The notes beneath the pieces were generated by a model that did no database searches, had not been told where the DNA came from, and saw only the letters and a list, made by a program, of their open reading frames with translations. A program made the translations under genes and the position numbers. A DNA stretch of 64,000 nucleotides from Fimbriimonadaceae bacterium (GTDB lineage: Bacteria; Armatimonadota; Fimbriimonadia; Fimbriimonadales; Fimbriimonadaceae): NCBI GenBank assembly GCA_019454125.1, contig CP075365.1, positions 2,164,218 to 2,228,217 of the forward strand, in the 5' to 3' direction. Below are positions 17,131 to 25,803 of the stretch, piece after piece. The first letter of the stretch is position 1; the number at the start of each line of letters is the position of its first letter.

Positions 17131-18132
17131 ATGACCGCTAGCGCTTCGCCTTCCCAAGTGCTTGCCGACTTGGAGGCCTGCATCGACCGGGCCGTTCAAG
17201 CGGCGGGCGGCGACACCAGGGCGCTCGACCCGGGCCACCGGCACCCCTTCCATTGGCCGCCCCACCCGGTGAGTGCGGACTACCACGTCTTGCCCAGCGA
17301 TTGGACCGGCTCGGCCGTCCTCTCCACCCACGGCGAAGAGTTCGAGGTCCAGGTGGCCAAGACGGGGAGCGGCGTCTTTGGGCGGGTCGTCGGCCTCTGG
17401 AACGAGGCCAAAGGCAGTGACCTCGCGGAAGTCCTCCAGGAGCTTGCGATAGGGGCGGAGCCCCTCCTGCGACGCCAAGCGGCCATCGCCACCGCGATCG
17501 GGCGGCCCGGCCGCTTCACCGGCAGTACCCAAGAACTGACCCCTTCCGAGCTCGTCCAGCTCCTCTACTGCACGGACCGGGACGTCGCCATGGGGGCCAC
17601 GCGGGAGATCGAGGTCCATGCCAGCACCGGGGTCTATACCCCCGCGCTCATCCATATCTTGGAGGACCGGAGGCACCCCTATCGGCGGGTCGCCCAATGG
17701 TGCGTCCTCGACATGTTCGAAGACCTGCCCAGCTTCTGCCCCACCGAGCCTTTGCAGCAGCGGGCGATCGACGCCGTCAAGCAGCTCCTCTGGACGGCGG
17801 AGAACGATTTCGCGCGCGTGGTCTACAAGGCGGGCGTGGTGCTTGGCGGGCACGTCTGCACCGACCCGGCCGGCCGCGCCCTCATCGAGTGCGTGCAGGC
17901 GCCCAGCAAGTACGGGCGCCGGAGCGCCATCCACGCCGTCTTCCACCTGGCCGAGTGGTGCCCAGACCTCCGCGCCGAAATCCTCGGAGCGCTGGAACAG
18001 GCGGCCGCCTCAGACGAGGAGCCGGACCTTCGCTGGTTCGCGGCACACATGCTGTCGGACATTACGGCCGGCGAGACGGAGCACGTCACCGAGCCCAAGT
18101 TCCCGGAGGAACTGGCCCCGGCCCACGCCTAG
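17131..18132 (+). CDS. HEAT-like repeat protein, unknown function
   Basis: A 333-residue soluble protein. From about residue 150 onward it consists of paired amphipathic helices with repeat features of HEAT-type solenoids (for example the ALIHILEDRRHPYRRVAQW and HAVFHLAEWCPDLRAEI segments). The N-terminal 100 residues are different and include a beta-rich patch. No catalytic motif is visible. TATAGC lies 5 bases before the ATG. It converges on the EVE gene with a 4-base gap. Probably a protein-protein scaffold (inference). Confidence 0.6.
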   Translation: MTASASPSQVLADLEACIDRAVQAAGGDTRALDPGHRHPFHWPPHPVSADYHVLPSDWTGSAVLSTHGEEFEVQVAKTGSGVFGRVVGLWNEAKGSDLAEVLQELAIGAEPLLRRQAAIATAIGRPGRFTGSTQELTPSELVQLLYCTDRDVAMGATREIEVHASTGVYTPALIHILEDRRHPYRRVAQWCVLDMFEDLPSFCPTEPLQQRAIDAVKQLLWTAENDFARVVYKAGVVLGGHVCTDPAGRALIECVQAPSKYGRRSAIHAVFHLAEWCPDLRAEILGALEQAAASDEEPDLRWFAAHMLSDITAGETEHVTEPKFPEELAPAHA

Positions 18133-18136
18133 CGCG

Positions 18137-18598
18137 CTAGATGCCCGGCAGGGCGGTGATGATGCGCCATTCGTCCTCGGTGACGGGCATCACGCTCAGG
18201 CGCTGGCCCCGGCGCAGCACGAGCATGGACTCCAGTCCCGGAGTCTCGCGCAATTCCTGCAGGGTGACGATGCGCACGTACTTCTTGATGAACTCCACGT
18301 CCCGCGCGTACCACTTCGGCTTCTCGGGCTTGCTCGTCGCATCGAAATATTGGCTTTCAGGGTCGAACTGGGTGGGGTCCGGATATGCCTCGCTGGCGAT
18401 GCGCATCTCCCCGGCGATTCCGATCACCTTGCTGCTCGAGTTATAGAAGAACGCAAGGTCTCCGACCTCCATCTCTTCCTTAAAGAACCGGCGAACTGTG
18501 AAGTTGCGGCATCCTTCCCAAACGTCCGGCCTTCCCTTCGCGATAAGGTCGTCGATGGAGTAACAGTCCGGTTCGCTCTTCATCAGCCAGTGGCCCAT
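18137..18598 (-). CDS. EVE-domain protein
   Basis: EVE domains have a PUA-like fold related to YTH readers, and bind modified bases in RNA or DNA. The 153-residue protein begins with the family hallmark WLMKSEPDCYSIDDL and contains the FFYNSS and DVEFIKKY segments of the ligand pocket. It is a single-domain form of normal length. TAGAAT 8 bases before the ATG at 18598 is its probable promoter. The neighbours do not suggest a restriction or defence setting. Confidence 0.9.
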   Translation of the reverse strand: MGHWLMKSEPDCYSIDDLIAKGRPDVWEGCRNFTVRRFFKEEMEVGDLAFFYNSSSKVIGIAGEMRIASEAYPDPTQFDPESQYFDATSKPEKPKWYARDVEFIKKYVRIVTLQELRETPGLESMLVLRRGQRLSVMPVTEDEWRIITALPGI

Positions 18599-18606
18599 TT
18601 GCGATG

Positions 18607-18612
18607 ATTCTA
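18607..18612 (-). promoter_or_regulatory. Putative -10 box (TAGAAT) of the EVE gene
   Basis: On the minus strand TAGAAT (18612-18607) is followed by 8 bases and then the ATG at 18598, without an SD. It is the same hexamer and spacing as upstream of 16097. Confidence 0.5.
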
Positions 18613-18697
18613 GCCGGAAGAAAAAGACCCGGTGGCCGACGAGCAGGGCGGCACCGGGTGGAATTCACACTTGTGAATACGTATTCTCAGACTCTCG

Positions 18698-19963
18698 TCA
18701 CGTACTCGTTGTTCCGGAGGCTGACCCTGATGCCGCTTCCTTCGCAAAAGTGTAACGTTGATTGAGCCTTACACTACCGTTAACGGTACTTGCGTCGAGC
18801 GTCCCGGCCCCTTGGCCTAGTCGCCCCGTCAACTTGTGCTGGGTCTGGTTGAGATCTTCCAGTTCAAGGTTGGTGCCCACCTCGCCGCGCAAGGCGGAAA
18901 GGTTTACGCGACAGTCGCAGTTGTCCGGCACCGCCAGGAGCACGTCTCCCGACACGGTGCGGACGTTGACGCTGCCGGTCACCGGTTGGGAAACGTCCAG
19001 GTTTACGTCGCCAGAAGCGGCCTCAACGTTGAGAGACTTCGGTCGGCACTCGCTGCCCGAAACGTCGCCGCTCGCGGTGCGGACGGTGATCACCCCGGAG
19101 ACCCGGTCAAGGCGGACGTCGCCAGACTTCGTCTCGAGCGTGACGATCGTCGCGTTCGCGTCCTCCAGCCGGACGTCGCCAGAACTCACGATCGCCTCCA
19201 GGGCGCCGCCCACGTCGGAGAGGACCACGTCGCCGCTCCCGCTGTTCACGCGTGCGCCCGCCTTGGTGCCTTGCACGCGGACGTCGCCGCTGGCCGAGCG
19301 GATGTCGCACGCCACCCCGACCGGGACGCGGAAGACCACGTCGGCGGTCATGCCCGGCAGGTCCGGCTGGCGCAGGACCACCTGCTCTTCGCTCTCCTCG
19401 ATCGCGGGAACGTAGAGTTCCGCGTTGTGCTCGGCGTCCGCCTCGTTGCGGGCCCGGAAGGTCGCGGTGATCTTCACCGAGCCGACGTCGTGGCCGCCTT
19501 CCACTCGGATGTCGCCGGACGCACCTTCGATGCGAAGGGTCTTGCCGGCTGGCACATGGACTGGCAGCTCCACTATGCGGGTCTTGCCGGGGCCGGAGAA
19601 GAGGCCGAAGCGGCCGCTCTTCCGAGCTTCCTCGGCGGCAGCCTTCACCGCATCGGCGCCTTTGTTCACGCCTTGGCGGATTTGGGTGCCGATGTCGTTC
19701 CAATCGACGTTCTTGCTCACGTCGCGGCCGAGTTTCTCGATCGCGCCGATCAGCTTGCTAAAGGGGTCGTCGCTATCAGTTTTGGCCGCGCCTTCCCCTC
19801 CCTGGGCCGTCTCCGTGCCGCTAGCCGCCTGGCCGGCGCCACTGGCCGCCGCGACCGGCTCCTCCGGCGCGTCGTTCATAGCGTCGATCAGTTCCGCCGC
19901 GTCTTCCGGCGTCAGCTTTCCTTCGCGCACCAGGCGCATGATCCGAGTGATTTCGTCCTTCAT
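18698..19963 (-). CDS. DUF4097-type beta-helix protein with SHOCT-like N-terminus
   Basis: A 421-residue protein. The first 30 residues form a helix pair (MRLVREGKLTPEDAAELID), as in SHOCT-like or YvlB N-termini. A low-complexity linker and an amphipathic region (about 75-125) follow. From about residue 140 the chain is a repetitive beta solenoid with many copies of ASGDV/SSGDVRL-type turns, as in DUF4097. No signal peptide is seen. GGAGGAAG precedes the ATG at 19963, a rare clear SD in this window, and the ATG overlaps the upstream DUF2089 stop. The open frame runs further upstream but is not needed. Confidence 0.82.
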   Translation of the reverse strand: MKDEITRIMRLVREGKLTPEDAAELIDAMNDAPEEPVAAASGAGQAASGTETAQGGEGAAKTDSDDPFSKLIGAIEKLGRDVSKNVDWNDIGTQIRQGVNKGADAVKAAAEEARKSGRFGLFSGPGKTRIVELPVHVPAGKTLRIEGASGDIRVEGGHDVGSVKITATFRARNEADAEHNAELYVPAIEESEEQVVLRQPDLPGMTADVVFRVPVGVACDIRSASGDVRVQGTKAGARVNSGSGDVVLSDVGGALEAIVSSGDVRLEDANATIVTLETKSGDVRLDRVSGVITVRTASGDVSGSECRPKSLNVEAASGDVNLDVSQPVTGSVNVRTVSGDVLLAVPDNCDCRVNLSALRGEVGTNLELEDLNQTQHKLTGRLGQGAGTLDASTVNGSVRLNQRYTFAKEAASGSASGTTST

Positions 19964-20382
19964 CGCACTTCCTCCCCACGCAGTCTCGCCTTCGCTTGGG
20001 CTGCCGTGATCTTCCCGCTCTCCAATTCTTCCAGGATCGCCCCGCGGTCCACTTCCGACTTCGGCTTCTTCGTCGCCTCGCGGTACGGCTCCAGGCCGAG
20101 CGCCTGGAGAAGACCGTCGATGCGAGAGCGGACCGTCGGGTAGCTCAGCCCCAGCTCCTTTTCCATCGTCGTGATGGTGCCCCGCGAGCGGAGGAAGACC
20201 TCCAACAGGCGTTGCTGCTCCGGGTCCAGCCGGGCGAGACTGGGCAGGCGGAACCTGCCCCGTATTGTGACGGACCCGTCTTCCGAAGCGAGTTCGCTCA
20301 CGAAAAGGGCCTGGTGCGTCACCGGGCATTCGGTCGGCAAGTCATGCAGCTCACCGTTTTCTCCATGCTTCCAGCGGCTCAT
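19960..20382 (-). CDS. DUF2089-family helix-turn-helix protein
   Basis: A 140-residue protein with a CPVTHQALFV start, an LPSLARLDPEQQRLLEVFLRSRG core and a SYPTVRSRIDGLL recognition-helix-like segment. This matches DUF2089, a family of probable transcription regulators. The N-terminal zinc ribbon is partly lost: one Cys of the usual set is seen. Its C-terminal helix pair (LESGKITAAQAKARL) resembles the N-terminus of the downstream DUF4097 protein, to which it is coupled by an ATGA overlap. The pair probably forms a regulator plus envelope-response unit (inference). Confidence 0.8.
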   Translation of the reverse strand: MSRWKHGENGELHDLPTECPVTHQALFVSELASEDGSVTIRGRFRLPSLARLDPEQQRLLEVFLRSRGTITTMEKELGLSYPTVRSRIDGLLQALGLEPYREATKKPKSEVDRGAILEELESGKITAAQAKARLRGEEVR

Positions 20383-20417
20383 GTTTGGCTTTTACGATAC
20401 CAGAGGCCGCTAGGTTT

Positions 20418-21434
20418 TCAAAAGGGACCATGTTCCTTCAAAAAATTCAACCTCTCGTCGATTTGGTCAAGAGAAATTTCTGAGGCGGGCCGGCCGGCCG
20501 GCGGGGTGAGCACCGTCAAGTTTTCCACCGGGGGGGCCCAGAGGCGGTGCACCCCTTCGCGGAAGAGGCCGATGACGGGGGTCCGGGTGGCGCAGACCAG
20601 GTGCAGGACACCGTTGTCCAAGGAGACCACAAGGCGGGCCCGGGCCAGCGCCCCGACGACTTCTGGAAGCGAAAAACGGCCCCGGAGGTCGCGGGCGCCG
20701 GCCTCGACAAGACGGTCCTCGTCGCTTGCTCCGACCCAGTATTTCGACTGGGCCTTGGGCGGTGCCCCGAGGAGTCCGACCTCGCCTAGGGCAAGGAGCT
20801 TTTCCACAAGCGCGACCCATTTTTCCACCGGCCAAAGCTTCTCGGGAAGGCTCGCGGCGGTGGCGACCAAGATCGGCGGTGTCGGGACAGGAGGCTCGCT
20901 CGACGGAAGGGCATAGCCCGGCACCTCGCCCTGGCAATAGGCCAGCCGGCAAAAGAGCCCCCCGATGAAGCCCGAGTCCAGAAAAGGGTATCGCTCGACA
21001 AGATCCGGAGCGGTCCAATCGGAGTCTTGCCAGAGTTGCGACCTTGGGTCGTCGCCGAACGGCAGGTCTCCACGGCCCTCGGCGTCCAGGCACGGGCCGC
21101 AGACAAGGCCCTCCGGCCCGGCGAGGATCGCAGCCGCCGCCTTCGCCCAGGGCGTGGACTCGACGTTCACGACAAGGTCGAAGGGTTCGGCCGGCAGCGA
21201 CTCCACAAAGCCGCGAGGGTCTACCCCGAAGAGCGGGTGGAAACCGGCGAGAAGGTCGCTCGCGGCGGCGAGCTCCGCCACCCGGGTCCCACCGAAGTAA
21301 TGGGGCGGCGGACCGTATTGGCGGGCCAGGGCCTGGAAGAGCGGCGTCAGGACGACAAAATTGCCCAGGGCGTCGTTGCCGACAACGGCGATGCGGGGTG
21401 ACCGGCCAAGACCCCTGCCCTCGAAACGACGCAC
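20418..21434 (-). CDS. Glycosyltransferase family 9 (heptosyltransferase-like)
   Basis: GT9 enzymes add heptose or similar sugars to lipopolysaccharide cores or glycans. The 338-residue protein has the two GT-B Rossmann halves. The N-terminal IAVVGNDALGNFVVLTPLF and the C-terminal VVSLDNGVLHLVCATRTPVIGLF motif, with the family D-x-G-x-x-H, are diagnostic. The GTG start at 21434 follows TAGACT by 7 bases. Acceptor and donor cannot be inferred. Confidence 0.85.
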   Translation of the reverse strand: MRRFEGRGLGRSPRIAVVGNDALGNFVVLTPLFQALARQYGPPPHYFGGTRVAELAAASDLLAGFHPLFGVDPRGFVESLPAEPFDLVVNVESTPWAKAAAAILAGPEGLVCGPCLDAEGRGDLPFGDDPRSQLWQDSDWTAPDLVERYPFLDSGFIGGLFCRLAYCQGEVPGYALPSSEPPVPTPPILVATAASLPEKLWPVEKWVALVEKLLALGEVGLLGAPPKAQSKYWVGASDEDRLVEAGARDLRGRFSLPEVVGALARARLVVSLDNGVLHLVCATRTPVIGLFREGVHRLWAPPVENLTVLTPPAGRPASEISLDQIDERLNFLKEHGPF

Positions 21435-21441
21435 GCGGCAG

Positions 21442-21447
21442 AGTCTA
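21442..21447 (-). promoter_or_regulatory. Putative -10 box (TAGACT) of the GT9 gene
   Basis: Minus-strand TAGACT (21447-21442) is followed by 7 bases and the GTG start at 21434. TAGACT at 6 bases also precedes mazG and the ilvC-like gene. Confidence 0.5.
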
Positions 21448-21586
21448 CTAGGACTTGCCCCGCGAACGGCCCAACCTGGTGAAGTCCCCAGAGCGAATCA
21501 AGCGTGGAAAGACGTCAATAGGTGAGGTCGTCGACCGCGCAAGCCCCCTCGGGCTCGCGAGACCCGCTTACCACACAGACCGCAGC

Positions 21587-22423
21587 ATGGGCACCGAAAG
21601 CCGAAACCCCCGTTCCATCGGACTCGACAAGATGTCGGCCCGCGAAATCGTGCGGCTGATGAACGAAGAAGAAGTCGCCGCCCACCGCGCCGTCTCGACC
21701 GCAGAAGCGGAGGTCGCCGCCGCCATCGAGAGAGCGGCAGAGGCCTACCAGGCGGGCGGCCGCATCATTTATGTCGGGGCGGGCACCAGCGGCCGCGTCG
21801 CCCAGATGGACGTCGCGGAGATGGTGCCGACCTTTGGCCTGGAGCCTGGTCGGTTCGTGGCCGTCGTCCCGGACGGTCCCGCCGACGCCTCCGAAGAGGA
21901 CGAGCCGGAGGACTCCGAATCGGCCGCCATCCTCAGCCTGAACAAGTTGGAACTGAGCCTCGCCGACATCGTCGTGGCGATAGGCGCCTCAGGGCGGACG
22001 CCCTTCGTCGTCGGCGCCGCCCGCCATGCGGGCCAGAAAGGCGTCTGGACCTGCGGGATCTGCAACAACCGGGGGGCCCCCCTGCTCCAGGCCGTCGACC
22101 TTCCGATCCTTATCGACACCGGCCCCGAGGTGCTCACCGGGTCTACCCGGCTGAAGGCCGCCACTGCCCAAAAACTCGTCCTCAACCAGATTTCGACCGG
22201 CGCGATGGTGCTGAGCGGAAAAGTCGTGGAGAACTTGATGGTCGACGTGAGGGCTGGGAACAGCAAGCTCCGCGAGCGGGCCGTGCTCATCCTGCGCGAC
22301 CTTACGACGCTTCACGAGGACGAAGCCGAGCGGCTCCTGGACGCCCACAACTGGAACGTGCGGCACGTCCTTTCCATCGTGCGGGCCAGCGAGGCATCGC
22401 CCGTTCCCAGCACCGCGCTCTAG
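21587..22423 (+). CDS. murQ: N-acetylmuramic acid 6-phosphate etherase
   Basis: Peptidoglycan-recycling lyase that removes the lactyl ether from MurNAc-6-P to give GlcNAc-6-P. The protein is a SIS-domain enzyme with the MurQ signature GAGTSGRVAQMDVAE and the C-terminal helical part. Family alignment puts the start at ATG 21587 (GTESRNPRS, matching TEQRNP in others), giving 278 residues; the frame is open to 21455 but the extra 44 residues are not family-like. At 278 residues it is about 20 shorter than the E. coli protein. It converges on mazG with a 4-base overlap. Confidence 0.92.
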   Translation: MGTESRNPRSIGLDKMSAREIVRLMNEEEVAAHRAVSTAEAEVAAAIERAAEAYQAGGRIIYVGAGTSGRVAQMDVAEMVPTFGLEPGRFVAVVPDGPADASEEDEPEDSESAAILSLNKLELSLADIVVAIGASGRTPFVVGAARHAGQKGVWTCGICNNRGAPLLQAVDLPILIDTGPEVLTGSTRLKAATAQKLVLNQISTGAMVLSGKVVENLMVDVRAGNSKLRERAVLILRDLTTLHEDEAERLLDAHNWNVRHVLSIVRASEASPVPSTAL

Positions 22424-23460
22424 GCGTTGGGCTCGGGGCCCAAGCCGCGCTTGGCCCGTCGCCAGAGTTCGTCCCACTCTTGGGCGGAGAGCTCGGCCAG
22501 CGGCCTCTCCGTTGCGGCCTCCATGGCCTGGAACCGCGCGGTGAAGCGATCCACCATCTGCCGGAGGGCGTCTTCGGGCTCCACCTTCATCCAACGCGCC
22601 AAGTTCACCACCGTGAACAGGAGGTCGCCGATCTCCTCCGCCTGCCGTTCGGGCGGAGCCGCGCGCAGCTCGTCCTCCTCCTCCGCGAGCTTTTCCCAGA
22701 CTCCGTCGAGCGAGGGCCACTCGAAGCCTGCGCGCGCCGCGCGCTTGCTGACCTCAAAGGCTCGAAGCAGGGCGGGAAGCGAGCGCGGCACACCCCCCAG
22801 GATGGAGTCCTGCCCTCCCTTCTCGGCCTTCTTGATCGCGTCCCAGTTGCGGAGCACCTGCTCGGCGTCCTCGGCTTTGACGTCGCCGAACACGTGCGGA
22901 TGGCGGCGGACGAGCTTCTCCGTGATCGCGGCGGCCACCGCGTCAATGTCCCAGTTGCCGGCGAGCGCCTCCATCTGCGCGTGCATCACGGGCTGTAGCA
23001 GGACGTCGCCAAGCTCTTCAAGCATTTTCGCGCCGTCGCCCGCGTCGATCGCGTCGACCAGCTCGTACGCCTCCTCGATGAGGTGGCGGCGGAGGCTCCC
23101 GTGGGTCTGCGCCTGGTCCCAGGGGCAGCCGCCCGGGCCGAGCAGCCGGTCCACGACGTCCACGAGCCCATAGACGCCGCCCGGCCGCTCACGGGCCGTG
23201 CGGGGGACGACGAGGAAGTCTGCGCTGCCCTTCGCGGCCTCGCCTAAAGTGGTCTGGAGCGGCTTACCGTCCAGGACGACGCAAGGCGTCTCCGGCCCGA
23301 AGCGGCCAGAAAGCTTGCGGAGCGCCTCGCCGATCCGTCCACCGAACCCGAGCAACACTTGGTGGGCGCGCTCGTCCGGCACGAGCACGGTGGGGGCGGA
23401 ATGCACTTGGAGCGACCCGGAATAGCCGAGCCGCTCCAAAGCCTCGAAGACCTGCCGCAT
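22420..23460 (-). CDS. mazG: MazG nucleoside triphosphate pyrophosphohydrolase
   Basis: Tandem-domain MazG that hydrolyses NTPs and dNTPs to monophosphates. The first MazG domain begins at GPGGCPWDQAQTH (about residue 106) and has EEAYELVDAID with the metal-binding acidic residues, then ELGDVLLQ. The second domain follows, with EEIGDLLFTVVN. The 95 residues before the first domain are unusual for E. coli MazG; their junction resembles that of YabN-type proteins, so they may be a remnant of the tetrapyrrole-methylase-like N-domain (inference). TAGACT stands 6 bases before the ATG. Confidence 0.9.
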   Translation of the reverse strand: MRQVFEALERLGYSGSLQVHSAPTVLVPDERAHQVLLGFGGRIGEALRKLSGRFGPETPCVVLDGKPLQTTLGEAAKGSADFLVVPRTARERPGGVYGLVDVVDRLLGPGGCPWDQAQTHGSLRRHLIEEAYELVDAIDAGDGAKMLEELGDVLLQPVMHAQMEALAGNWDIDAVAAAITEKLVRRHPHVFGDVKAEDAEQVLRNWDAIKKAEKGGQDSILGGVPRSLPALLRAFEVSKRAARAGFEWPSLDGVWEKLAEEEDELRAAPPERQAEEIGDLLFTVVNLARWMKVEPEDALRQMVDRFTARFQAMEAATERPLAELSAQEWDELWRRAKRGLGPEPNA

Positions 23461-23466
23461 CCCGGG

Positions 23467-23472
23467 AGTCTA
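23467..23472 (-). promoter_or_regulatory. Putative -10 box (TAGACT) of mazG
   Basis: Minus-strand TAGACT (23472-23467) followed by 6 bases and the ATG at 23460, in a 30-base gap with no SD. Confidence 0.5.
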
Positions 23473-23490
23473 TCCCGGTGCGGCCCGCGC

Positions 23491-24423
23491 CTATTGCCCG
23501 CCAAAGAGTTGCTTCAGCTGGGCGTCGAAGGCGGTGCCTTGATACTCGATCTTCGCCTTCTTGCGAAACTCCGCCATCATCGCGTTCAGGTCGTTCTTCA
23601 CCTGGCCGCGCGTGACCATGAGGTCGCGCCGGATGGATTCGCGAAGCTCGGCATCAAGGGGCAGGGCCTTGGCCGGGATCACGTCCTCCACGAACAGCTT
23701 GATGCTCGCCCCGTCCCGTTCCAACCATGAGCTGACGTAACCCTTCTCGCGGTTCTTGATGACGGACGTGTAAGCCTCGCCCAAGGCGGTTTCCGGCACG
23801 TCGCCGACCAGGCCCTCTTGGGCCTTGGTCGCGTCGGTGCTGTACTGCCGGGCGACCTCGCCGAACGGCTTCTTCATGGCCAAGGCCGAATCCACCGATT
23901 CCCGCGCGGCCGGGCCCTTCACCGTGATCACGCGCAGACGGTAGAGCTTCTCATGGCTGAAGGAGCTGGGGTTCTCCTTGTAAAAGTTCTCCACTTCTTG
24001 GGCGGTAATGTTCACGCCCATCGTCACAAGCTTGAACTCCACAAGCTGGATAAGGACGTCGTAGCGGAAGTCTGCCTCGGTGAACCCGATCGTCTGGAAA
24101 GCCTTCAAAATGTCCGGGTTTTGCTTGAGGCGCTCATCGTAAGACTTCTGGATCTCTTGGTCGGAGGGGTAGACCCCCTTCTCCTTGGCGAGCTGGAGCA
24201 TCAGGGTCTCGTTGATGAGCTTGTTCAGGGTCAGGAACCCTGGAGTAGCAGGGATGAACTTGTCGTTCACAAGTTGGCCGACACCGGGCAGCACCTCCAT
24301 ACGCTTCAGGTACTGGCCGCCCATGATCGCTTGCCCGTTCACGACGACCATGGTCTTCGCGGGCGAGGTCTGGCCAAAGGCGGCGGCGGCGGCGAGCGCA
24401 AGCGTTAGGGCGGCAGCTCTCAT
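23491..24423 (-). CDS. Secreted SurA/PpiC-type peptidyl-prolyl isomerase-like chaperone
   Basis: A 310-residue protein with a signal peptide (residues 1-17, ending AAAFG-Q). The mature N-terminal half is a SurA-N-like helical chaperone domain (MVVVNGQAI, LINETLMLQLAKEKG). The second half is a divergent parvulin-like domain (LRVITVKGPAARESVDSALA..FGEVARQYS). It probably helps envelope proteins fold in the periplasm. Some parvulin active-site positions are not obvious, so isomerase activity is uncertain. It is divergent from the phage terminase gene. Confidence 0.78.
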   Translation of the reverse strand: MRAAALTLALAAAAAFGQTSPAKTMVVVNGQAIMGGQYLKRMEVLPGVGQLVNDKFIPATPGFLTLNKLINETLMLQLAKEKGVYPSDQEIQKSYDERLKQNPDILKAFQTIGFTEADFRYDVLIQLVEFKLVTMGVNITAQEVENFYKENPSSFSHEKLYRLRVITVKGPAARESVDSALAMKKPFGEVARQYSTDATKAQEGLVGDVPETALGEAYTSVIKNREKGYVSSWLERDGASIKLFVEDVIPAKALPLDAELRESIRRDLMVTRGQVKNDLNAMMAEFRKKAKIEYQGTAFDAQLKQLFGGQ

Positions 24424-24460
24424 GTTCGCAGTAATGACGGGTAAGACTGGCGGACGACTC

Positions 24461-24508
24461 CGGCGCGCTAGGCCCTAGGCGCGGCACTTTCACCAAAAGT
24501 GTTTGACA
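24461..24508. other. Structured gap upstream of terL
   Basis: The 114-base gap between the divergent isomerase and terminase genes holds an interrupted palindrome around 24464-24484 (arms GCGCGCTAGG and CCTAGGCGCG, one-base bulge), a hairpin (CACTTT 24485-24490, AAAGTG 24496-24501) and a TTGACA hexamer (24503-24508). No matching -10 is clear. It may hold the terL promoter or an old phage boundary. Confidence 0.35.
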
Positions 24509-24537
24509 AAACCCTTGGATGAGGCCGAAAGAGCGAC

Positions 24538-25791
24538 ATGGTCTCGTTCCTCGAGCGCTTGCGGGAGATCTGGGAGCCCCACCCCGGCCAGCTCGAGTTC
24601 CTGCTCAATCCGAGCAAGTACAAGGTCCTCGCGTGTGGGCGCAGGTGGGGCAAGACGGCGGCCTGCGCCGTCACCATCGTCCACTCCCTCCTCCTGCCCA
24701 CAAAGACCGAGCAGCTCATCCTGGCCCCGACCCAGAACCAGGCGGCGATCCTCTTCGAGGCCGCACTTGAACTGCTCCACCAGTTCACGGAGGAGAAGCC
24801 GAAGGTTCGCGCCACGCCCTACCCCAAGCTCTGGCACGGCGAGAACGTGCTTACCGCGCGGTCCGGCCACGCCCCACGCTCGCTCCGAGGGCAGGGCGCC
24901 TCGCGCGTCATCGTCGACGAGGCCGCGTATGTGCCAGAGAGCCTGGTCACAGAGGTCGCCCTCCCGATGCTCGCCACGACCGACGGGGAGCTCGTCCTCA
25001 TCAGCACGCCCCGCGGGCGCAACCACTTCTGGCGGTTTTTCCTCTTGGGACAGCGCGGCGAAAGCGGGTTTTGGAGCCGGCAGGCGCCCTCCTCAGAGTC
25101 CCCCCTGGTCTCGGCCAAATTCCTCGCCCTGCAGCGCGAACTCGTGAGCGAGCGGGCTTATGCGGTCGAGTACGAAGCCGCGTTTCGCGACAACTCCGAG
25201 CAGGTCTTTCGCACCGATGCGGTCGAGGCCTGCCGCACGGACGCAGCGCTGGCTGTGGCCGACTCTCCCGTGCAGATCGGCGTCGACTGGGCCCGGTACA
25301 ACGACTACACCGCCATCGCCGTGCTGGCCGGCGACCGCGAGGAAGCCCGCCTTGTCGCGCTCGAACGGTTCTCGAACGTCTCCTGGGCCGAGGCGGCCGA
25401 CCGCGTCGCGAAGATCGTCGCGAGCTACCCCGGATCCTCCGTACTGTGCGACAAGACGGGGGTCGGCGACCCGGCCCTGGAGGCCCTGCAAAGCCGCTTG
25501 CCGGGCCACCGGGTCGAGGGGTTCGTCTTCTCGGCGAGGTCGAAGGGCGAGATCATCGAGAACCTCTCGTGGCTCATCGACCGCAAGGCGCTGCGGATGA
25601 ACCCGCACCCCGACCTCCTGCGCGAGCTCGAGCACTTCGAGGCCGTGCAGAAAGGGGAGGGTGGCCCCCGGCTCGGCGCCAGCAACGGCTTTCACGACGA
25701 CCTGGTGATCGCGCTCGCCCTCGCCGCCCACCTTCTCCGGCGGTCGGGGGCGGCGCGGATCCAGCTGAGTGGCGGCCGCCGTTTTCTCTGA
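24538..25791 (+). CDS. terL: Phage terminase large subunit (TerL)
   Basis: DNA-packaging motor that threads DNA through the portal into a procapsid and cuts it. The 417-residue protein is intact. The ATPase has Walker A GRRWGKT (34-40), Walker B RVIVDEA (123-129) with the catalytic Glu, and motif III LISTPRG (154-160). The RNaseH-like nuclease has Asp250 in GVDWARYNDYTAI, a central Asp305 (LCDKTGVGD) and HDDL at 386-389. No small terminase gene precedes it: its neighbours are a chromosomal chaperone and, after the portal, rpsT. It is shorter than Mu gp28 but has every motif, which argues for selection. Confidence 0.93.
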   Translation: MVSFLERLREIWEPHPGQLEFLLNPSKYKVLACGRRWGKTAACAVTIVHSLLLPTKTEQLILAPTQNQAAILFEAALELLHQFTEEKPKVRATPYPKLWHGENVLTARSGHAPRSLRGQGASRVIVDEAAYVPESLVTEVALPMLATTDGELVLISTPRGRNHFWRFFLLGQRGESGFWSRQAPSSESPLVSAKFLALQRELVSERAYAVEYEAAFRDNSEQVFRTDAVEACRTDAALAVADSPVQIGVDWARYNDYTAIAVLAGDREEARLVALERFSNVSWAEAADRVAKIVASYPGSSVLCDKTGVGDPALEALQSRLPGHRVEGFVFSARSKGEIIENLSWLIDRKALRMNPHPDLLRELEHFEAVQKGEGGPRLGASNGFHDDLVIALALAAHLLRRSGAARIQLSGGRRFL

Positions 25792-25803
25792 CCCACAAGC
25801 AGC

